DNA of 64,000 nt, from contig QNQO01005892.1 of the NCBI GenBank assembly GCA_003290165.1, positions 434,001-498,000 of the forward strand, written 5' to 3'. The position numbers and the translations under genes were made by a program. Shown here one piece after another: positions 56,835 through 64,000 of the stretch (its first letter is position 1; every line of letters begins with the position of its first letter). This DNA comes from Berberis thunbergii (Eukaryota > Streptophyta > Magnoliopsida > Ranunculales > Berberidaceae). The notes beneath the pieces are model-generated. The model had not been told where the DNA came from. It made no database searches and worked only from the letters and a program-made list of their open reading frames with translations.

Positions 56835-57200
56835 GTGACTTGTACATTATGTGCATTGTGGAACAGTTGTTTGCATATCGTTTCTTCAAAGTTCAGCATG
56901 TCCAATGGACGTGTACCAATGTCAGTCAACTCCTTCATTAATTCTTCATCGTCTTTCTGAAGTGTCTAGGCAAATGACTGCCCAATCAAAGACTCCCCAA
57001 GTTATGGTTGTGTAAACCACATTCTAGTTTATCCTTCCACTGATGATTGCTTGGTGGAACTCCTTTTAACTTAAACGGACAACCAGATTTCTTCGTGCCA
57101 ATATTTTTCATTATCTTCGTTGGTCGCTCAACCAACTTCTTGTAGTGGTCATGAAACTTTCCACCTCTCTTGCATCCAAATATTATATGGTCAGGCCTTA
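56835..57200 (-). pseudogene. MULE transposase N-terminal fragment (FAR1-like zinc region)
   Basis: The minus strand reads CKRGGKFHDHYKKLVERPTK, then TKKSGCPFKLKGVPPSNHQW and CGLHNHNL. This C-x-R-G-G-K-(y), K-x-G-C-P-F-x-(l)-x-(g), C-G-x-H-N-H pattern is the WRKY-GCM1-type zinc finger at the start of MULE transposases and FAR1 proteins. After a TGA and a shift, DEELMKELTDIGTRPLDML follows. Only this N-terminal part remains. It is a different copy from the MULE at 43.5 kb. Confidence 0.75.
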
Positions 57201-58950
57201 TTTCTATTCATCAGATTGTTAGACTTTGATACTACAACTGAATTCATTCATACTACATAACCCATTCCATTAAGTCACTCTGTGACTAAAACATCTACTA
57301 ACAAATAATATCCTTGGTTATAACAAAACTACTACAACATGATATGAATACGTATTTTATGGAAGTTTTGTTACCTCTCGGTTTGGAAATGTTTTGAAGC
57401 ATCGGTTAATAGTGTAGTCAGTTTAGCTTTCATCGACTTATCAGAGTTATGCCAATTAACATTTCAACATTGTCGTCATCAATGAGATTAGGTTCATCGA
57501 AGTCATCCATGGCCTCTAATCCAGAAATATCATCACTTCAATGAAGGTTCTCAATGTCATCAATGCGTTGTAATATGTTTACCCAGCGCATCAATATGAT
57601 CAATGGCTCAAAATATGCTATCGATCATTCTATGATCAACATAGTTATTAGATTCCTAAAAAGAAAATAACTTGCACTGATCAATTATTGAAACCCCAAA
57701 TTACTGAACCTAGAGAAAACCCTAAATGCATAAATATACTTATAAGTTGAATTGGCGTAGGATTATTTACAGCTACATTGTCCACTTGTAACACCATATG
57801 TTCATTCAATGAGTATTTTACTAATTCAAACCAACTTGCCTATATGCAATGTTGAATGAAACTAATAACACATGTCGATATCTCGTCCTAAAAATTAACT
57901 TGATTCATTATTCAGATGTAAATGGGTTTGTCCGAGCCTTTGAAATCAACTTGAAAGCATTCTCCGTCATTAACCCCCATTAATAGATGATGCTCTACTT
58001 CAGGTCCCAAAATAAACCCAGCTTCAAACACCAACACACACCACAAAAGATGTCGCACCTTCAGTGGGGATGACCGATTGTGCATACTGAGGAGCTACGG
58101 CATACTAAAAGGAGATCGAAAAAAAGGGGAAGAAAAATAATGGACATCCAGCCTAAAACAGACTAATAAGGAGAGAGTCGTGTGGGGGCTGCAATCCTCA
58201 CTGGCAACTAAACCATCCATCAAATCCCTAATGAAGCTCGATACTGGGGGCTCTATAATCCAAATCGTGGTTGTCATTATCCCAACCTTAAGTCACAAAG
58301 TACAAAATTCTGTGTACTACCCTAAGGCCCTGTAATATTTCAAGCCGATCGAATTATTTCACTCTCTCGCCTTTTACTATAGGTAGGACCTTTGGGTTGT
58401 TACTTCGATCCATGGTGTTCGATTGTTGTCCATTCAGGCCCAAAGAAGAAAGATATGGAATCAATTCAGTAGCTCTCTCAAAATGCTACCAAATGGTTGT
58501 AGGTTGTCACTTTGGCCATCCATCCCATGTACTTTCGGGTCTTTTACTTTTTTGCCTTCTAGTGCAAGTCTTTAACCAGCACCAAAGCGCCATTGCCCAA
58601 CACCTCAAAAACAAACTCTAGAAAATACTCTGCTACGTTTTGAGCAAACAAACAATCAAAGAAACCAACATTAACAAATTTGCATAATTCTAAAGGAGAA
58701 TCACATTATTATCTTCCCACATTTTTTTGTATTACCAAAGGCTGAAAGAAGAAACTAAAGTTTTAAAAGATTGAATAAACCATTCAACAAGTGTTGCATA
58801 GCAGTCCAAACATGTTAATTGGCATATGCTGTGATAATAAATATCATTTCACAATTACATAGCAGATTTTCCAAAGCATCATTATAAACTTTCCAAGATA
58901 CTACTTTGTGCCAAATTGCAAACCACTATAAGAATGAATGTCCCAAGGTA
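57201..58950. other. No gene recognised
   Basis: AT-rich sequence with short random frames (for example 58,095-58,277 minus and 58,397-58,621 plus). None has domain-like content. It may hold the 3' flank of NBP35 and unrecognised transposon debris. Confidence 0.5.
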
Positions 58951-59230
58951 GTGGGTTAACCGATGAAAAAGGGCAAAATAACACCATAGATAGAACGTTG
59001 GATACCATCGTCTGCATCAAACACAATGTCAGGGCCTTTTAGTACACGTGCACAAGAAATCTGTGATAACTTACAATCTAGAAATATATATGAAGCAAAT
59101 GGTTTATACATCTCTGAATTTAAACAACCGCACTTGTCAGAAATTAAAATAACAATCAGAAAACAAAATCTACTATTTATTCTATAAAGACATAACCTCG
59201 GTGTCTAGGCAGTCGATAACAAATCCGAAT

Positions 59231-60147
59231 CTATTGATTCTCTAGCATCATATGATCTGCGACAATTTTATCAATAATTCTCTTAAGCGCAGGCGCACTA
59301 GGTCCAGATTTCTGGTCAGTGAAGCATGACCGACCCTCTTCAGCAGCCTTGCATAGCTGAGGATCCATGGGTACCTTTCCAAGAAATGGGACTCCCATCT
59401 CTATGCACATCTTTGCTGCACCACCCTGACTACTATCAAAAACTTCACTGCAAACAACTACATTCAGCATTTCTGGGGCATTTTGTTTCAAATAGTCCAT
59501 GACCCACTCTGTAACATCTTTGTCATCTCCTGTCTCTGTCATCCTAGTGAACTGACAATTTGCCAATGATTGCTGCAACCCACTCATGTTCTCTACAACC
59601 CCTAGTACCTCAATGCCAACTTTCTTGCAGAAACTGACTTCCTTCCTCACATCAATCAGCGAGACTTGCTGTGGTGTGGTGACTATAATTGCACCATCAA
59701 TGCCTGTTGCCTGGAGGAATTGGACAATCGAAATGTGCTCATCAGACGTTCCAGGAGGAGCATCCACCACTAGGTAGTCAAGTTCTCCCAGTAAACATCT
59801 TTCAAGAATTGTTTGATTATCCCATTTTTGCGAGGACCTCTCCATATAACGGCTTCATCTGGATGGGGGAGCATAAACCCAATTGACATGACGCCAAGAT
59901 TGGACTCCACGTAAACTGGAGACCAGCCTAGGTTGCTCTGATGTATGTCCTGCCCTTCTAGGCCAAGCATTTTTTGGGATGCTTGGTCCACATATATCAA
60001 TATCAAGAAGACCGACCTGGTAATCCATACTAGCTAGTGCAAATGAAAGTTGAGCTGAGAATGTGCTCTTGCCAACTCCCCCCTTCCCTGACAAAACCAA
60101 AATTTTGTGCTTCACAGTAGCCATTCTCTCAGCAATCACGACCAAAT
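59231..60147 (-). CDS. NBP35: NBP35 last exon (cytosolic Fe-S scaffold ATPase), two frameshifts
   Basis: NBP35 is a P-loop ATPase of the MRP/NUBP family that, as a homodimer in plants, assembles Fe-S clusters for cytosolic and nuclear proteins. The exon starts after a consensus acceptor (TTTTGTTTTGCAG, ending at 60,148) and runs [20 protein letters not shown], the deviant Walker [10 protein letters not shown], and [11 protein letters not shown]. It continues with [73 protein letters not shown] and a stop at 59,231. The reading shifts twice: one extra A in a run at 59,970-59,975 and one missing G at 59,787-59,789. The two cancel in length. ENMSG is followed by LQQSL without a CPxC pair, as in plant NBP35. 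The N-terminal four-cysteine exon was not found in the window. Confidence 0.9.
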
Positions 60148-61821
60148 CTGCAAAACAAAAGAAGTGCATAAACATAATAAGCCTCATATTTTTGGAGGTA
60201 AGATCTTTAGGAATAATATAAACCCTTGAGAAAAAAGAGCGTAAAAGAATGCAATAAACACATCACAAACATCCAGTTGAACCGGAGAATACTGGGTCCA
60301 TCCCAAACCATCTGAAAGGAAACTCTGCATACCAAAACTATAATTCACCGAGTTCAAAACTTGTTGAGATGGTAACCCAATCACTACAACAGCACCTATA
60401 TGATTTCTATGCCTAACAGCCAAATCACCTAAGTCATTGCACCATAATGGAGCTCATAACTGTAATCATAGACACGTTTGCTACTGCAATTGGAGTACTA
60501 GCAATTGCACTAAATCTCAATGCTTGAAATCATCAGTTTATTAAAATATCCTGCTGACCAACCACTAATCCTTTAAAAAAAAGAGTGCATCAAAGTAAGA
60601 CAGACAACTGAAGCCAGGAAATGATGAAGCTTACAGTTGGAAAAAAAAAAAAAAACCGAAGTGCAACTAAAATAAAATTCCAAATTATGAAGTTGAGAAT
60701 AAATCTGAAATTTACAGGACCAAATCTGCAATTGACAGCTTTTTAAGGCTATTACTAACTGGCTACCATCTTTAAACTATGGGGCTAATAATGCTTGTGA
60801 AGCTTAAAACAGGCTTATTAGGGTTACAGATCATGGACAGAAGACGTACTGAACCTCTGCAATCATTTAATGGTTTGGGAAGTAACCGGAAAGCTGAACT
60901 TTTGTTTGAATCGACCGCTTCAAGTATCATTTGATATTTCATGATAAGCAGTGCTGACATTTTTCGTTCCTATAATACTATCCAATGGTCAAAAACATAA
61001 TCCGAGTTAAAAATGAGATAAGAGCAAACATTGGATCATGAAGGATGGATCTTTGAATTGAAAAAGTCTAGTATGCATCTCAACAATAAAACAGATCTTA
61101 TAGGTCTAAAATTTAGGAAAATAACTGAAAATAGATTATGATAGAAAAGAAACAAATAAAATTGGCCTTTATTAATGATTTCTCACCAAAACATTGTTAA
61201 AACAAGCTCCAAAGCGCTGTCTATACAAAGGTTAAAGTCTCCAAGGGTGTTTCAATCATGAACCTCATATTTATAGAGATTAAGGAAATCTCGAGTTTCA
61301 TAACTAGAAACAACATTCAATTCTCATAAGTAAAACAAGAACGGAAGGTCAGTCGAGAAAACTGACCAACCACCAAAATTAGATCAGGAATTGCTAGTAT
61401 GCACAATGGCATCCCAATTAAACATACAAGTGAACTAGGTGTCTTTAGAAATAGCCCTAGTGTTGCCCCAAGTCCATAAGTTTATTTTTGTATTTACCCA
61501 CGGTATACACATTTCTAAAGATCCTATTGTCCTTTTCTCTCCTTACCCACTCAAACTATAGAGCACACGAGCTTATCCTATTCCCATCTGCCTAAAGGAG
61601 CGAGGTTAAGATTGGCAGCCCCAGATGATGACCAAAGCTCAGCGCAGCTGAGGAAAGAGGTTGTAGGGGGGACTGATTTAGAACTCCAATAAAACTTTAT
61701 CCTATAAGGCTTCGGTTAAGCTGTAACTGAGTATTACATGGTCCACTAACTCTGCTTGATTACATGGTCCCTCTTTTTAAAAATATTTGTCCACTATCAG
61801 AAGTCTGCCACGAAACACTGT
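60148..61821 (-). other. Intron or upstream region of NBP35
   Basis: Starts with the AG acceptor at 60,148-60,149 and a pyrimidine-rich tract. No exon with the expected CX13CX2CX5C cysteines is present on the minus strand between here and the window end, so either the first exon lies beyond 64,000 or it is lost. I see no other gene. Confidence 0.5.
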
Positions 61822-62370
61822 TCAGAGAAGAAAAGAAGCTCTTGGAGGGACTTCTTTACTCCATATAATGTTTTGTAGGTTGCTAACTCTATGGTCAGAT
61901 GTTGAAGGGACATTCAAAGGGGGCACAGCTTCATAACACTCCTTCACTGAATGCTTGGAATCATCTCCACCCCAAAACCACTTATCTTGATCACCATCAA
62001 GCAAGACATTTTCAGTGATCCAGAGAAGGTTAGACATATATTCCATCTCCCAGTCATTTAGATTCCTTCTAAGTTGGAAGTTCCACCCTTGGTTTCCACT
62101 GTTATTGGACCAAAAATCACTTTGTTGTTGGAGACACCGACCACACAGGAAAATTCTTTTTTTAGGGTGCTCTCTCCAATCCATTCGTGGTCCCGAAATT
62201 GTATCCTAGCTCCATAATGAACTTAAACGGACAGAGTTTTGAACACAGTTCTTAGCTCTTCCGGGTCATTCTTCAAGTTCAAGATGCCCTTCCAAAGAGA
62301 GCAACCATAGTTTGAAGACAGTTCTTTGATCAACCAATCATGAGGAGAAGCTCCATTCTTGGGTGCAATT
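61822..62370 (-). pseudogene. L1-type LINE reverse-transcriptase tail (zf-RVT region)
   Basis: The minus frame 62,184-61,822 reads GNQGWNFQLRRNLNDWEMEY, then WFWGGDDSKHSVKECYEA and IIWSKEVPPRASFLL. The pattern W-x-F-x-R-R-x-L-x-D-W-E, D-x-W-x-W, F/HSVK-x-x-Y and W-x-x-x-x-P-P-(K/R) is the zf-RVT end of plant L1 LINEs. Upstream (62,185-62,370) another frame has SPHDWLIKELSSNYGCSLWK. It is a 5'- and 3'-truncated relic, parallel to NBP35 and probably within its intron or promoter-side flank. Confidence 0.8.
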
Positions 62371-62558
62371 ATCCTTTACCCAATAATGGTAGATACCTAA
62401 TATGGTGTTGTTATAATGAACTGTTGCATCATCTGTACAAAAAAAATTGCTATAAATAGCCTAATTATCCTTTACCCAATAATGATAGATACTTAATACG
62501 GTGTTGTTGTAATGAACTGTTGCATCATTTGTATCAAAAAAATTGCTATAAATAGCAG
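62367..62558 (+). repeat. 96-bp direct duplication with two TATA boxes
   Basis: Unit 1 starts AATTATCCTTTACCCAATAA at 62,367 and unit 2 at 62,463. Each ends with ATTGCTATAAATAGC (TATAAATA at 62,451-62,458 and 62,547-62,554). The segment looks like a duplicated core promoter. The run after it (agcaacaagcaacaagtaactg) may be the leader of an LTR or unknown transcript, but no element could be defined. Confidence 0.8.
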
Positions 62559-62918
62559 TCTCTTATGACAAGCAACAAGCAACAAGTAACTGAAATCATT
62601 GAGTGTATACAATTATATCTTTGTTCACAAACTAAAAGATAAACAATGACTAAAGATCCTGAGAAGCCTAAATTTCTGAAATTACTACAACTCTATACGA
62701 GTTGACCGGAAATGGCACCAATTGATTGAAGAAGGACACGGCTTTGACAACTGAGACAAAGCAGAATTAGCATTCTCTGCATTTTCTTATTGGTTAGCAA
62801 AACTTCCCTCTTCCAAAGCTCACTTGGAGATTAAAAAACTGGAATACATGACATTTTTATAGCACATTTAACAAATTAAAAAACTTCTCTCTGCATTTTC
62901 TTATTGTTACCCATATTA

Positions 62919-63307
62919 GGGTTGAAACAGTTCGGTTTTTCACCTAAACCGTAAACCGAACCGACTTTGGTCGATTTAAAAAATTTCAAACCAAAACCGA
63001 ACCGAGCATTAACAAAACTGATCCGAAACCGAACCGATTCTAATTTATGCAAACCGTAACCAAACCAAACCGGCTAAAATCGAAATAAAACTGAACTGAA
63101 CCAACTATTTTAAACATATTATATTACCTTTATATAAAATATATATTATTTATTATATATATCCGGTCGATTCGGTTTGGTCGGTTAAAATCACATAGAA
63201 ACTGAAAACTAAACCGACCACTTCGGTTTTAAATTTTTTAAAATCGAAACTGAACCAATCGGTTCGGTTGGTTTAATCGGTTTGGTCAGTTTTTTGTTCA
63301 AACCTAA
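62919..63307. mobile_element. hAT-type MITE rich in ACCGAACCG/CGGTTCGGT
   Basis: It is filled with CCGAACCG words on the left and CGGTTCGGTT/GGTTTGGTC words on the right, so it can fold into a long imperfect hairpin around an AT-rich centre (63,115-63,165). Flanks CCCATATT (62,911-62,918) and CCCATATG (63,308-63,315) form an 8-bp duplication with one change, as expected of hAT elements. The ends are AGGGTTGAAACA and, opposite, TTAGGTTTGAACA. Confidence 0.8.
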
Positions 63308-63799
63308 CCCATATGTTTTTTTATAGCACATTTAACAAATTATTCAACACATTTTGAAGTGTGCGTGCATGTGAACATAGGGTAGGTGTAGCGCTTGTTC
63401 CATCTAAAGATATTGTGCATTAAAAGACACAAAACACTCAAGTCGAAAATGTAGGCATGGGTGTCTTAATTTGGAGGGAGTGGTAGTGGGTGATTGAGGC
63501 GTGGGCGCACACTTGAGGAAGGTGTGTCTAAGATTCCTTTCATGTAAGTCACAGAAATAAATTTCTACTTGGGTCCAAATCCACCAAAATCCATGATAAG
63601 TACCATATATTGAATAGGTCAAATAGTACAATGCTATAAAGTTAAAATTTGTAGCACGAGCTGCATGATTGAACATAATAATTTCTAGAATATCCATAAA
63701 AGGTGCAAGACATGTAAGGTGCACAAAGGACTTGATCAAAATTGATGAACGAGCATGAAATAGTTGATACAGAGAGATGCTAAAGCAATATGAATATGT

Positions 63800-64000
63800 T
63801 CATAGCACATTCAACCATTTCATCAATCTAACAATGATCGATAGATGCAACGATGACACAGCCACTGCGACCTTTTATCGTCAGACTGAAAAGATACCCC
63901 TTCTTTGATGCCCTTCACCTGGAGCCTCCAAAAGGCATGGAGGTCTTGCTGAAAACAGCCCAAAAACACATTTTTCTAGAAGAAATGAAGGCTGCCAGAA
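63800..64000 (+). pseudogene. gag: Tat-lineage gag fragment running off the window
   Basis: An initial stretch matches the NLTMIDRCNDDTATATF word of the other gag copies. After a shift, FFDALHLEPPKGMEVLLKTA and QKHIFLEEMKAAR follow, matching 10,761-10,900 (minus) closely. It is cut by the window end. It is the third gag of this lineage here and points to another Tat element to the right. Confidence 0.8.

Overview
This is a plant nuclear window, almost certainly from a dicot. It is AT-rich and consists mostly of nested, decayed transposable elements: Ty3/gypsy elements of the Athila, Tat and chromovirus types, CACTA, MULE and hAT DNA transposons, RTE- and L1-type LINEs, tRNA-derived SINEs and MITEs. 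The only host gene in a credible state is the last exon of NBP35 (59.2-60.1 kb, minus), a cytosolic Fe-S scaffold ATPase, and as written it carries two single-base frameshifts. Two other host-derived pieces look like captured or decayed fragments: a LEUNIG N-terminal fragment inside a CACTA element (18.3-18.6 kb), and a first-exon fragment next to a CACTA-like end (0.36-0.72 kb).

The left 37 kb can be resolved as a stack of insertions. The outermost layer is a Tat-lineage gypsy element on the plus strand: gag at 3.6-4.89 kb, then protease, RT, two RNase H regions and integrase at 33.1-37.0 kb, and a 3' LTR ending at 37,386. An Athila-like element (4,894-33,120) sits between its gag and protease. 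Its insertion is marked by a 5-bp target duplication (acggc/acagc), and the Tat frame stays open across the join. That Athila element is itself split by four kinds of insertion. A 7.2-kb Tat derivative lies in its 5' LTR (5,274-12,437, minus). A 6.8-kb CACTA lies in gag (16,919-23,689), and this in turn holds the LEUNIG fragment, an internally deleted chromovirus and a MITE. A 5'-truncated RTE LINE lies in RT (25.66-27.33 kb). Two SINEs lie in the leader and in gag.

The Tat derivative has LTRs, a primer-binding site and gag remnants but no recognisable pol. Most of its interior is an antisense reading region (6.16-8.63 kb, plus) with its own TATA box, a basic patch and a coiled coil, followed by a 70-bp minisatellite.

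From 37.6 to 52.5 kb are MULE transposase pieces with an OTU-protease-like C-terminus, plant-mobile-domain (PMD) fragments in opposite orientations, and a cluster of long hairpins. The larger MULE is split by a nearly complete chromovirus (45,734-50,898, minus; perfect ATGAC duplication; initiator-Met primer site) and by a MITE. From 52.5 to 57.2 kb are an L1-type ORF1 fragment, a SINE with a perfect 15-bp duplication, two related GC-rich hairpins, a hAT-like element and a MULE N-terminal fragment. The right end holds the NBP35 exon, an L1-type RT tail in its intron or upstream region, a duplicated TATA-bearing segment, a hAT-type MITE, and another Tat gag running off the window end.

I found no tRNA, rRNA or CRISPR array. 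Stretches with nothing recognisable are 19.0-20.3, 38.7-39.15, 42.6-43.5, 57.2-58.95, 60.15-61.8, 62.6-62.9 and 63.35-63.8 kb.
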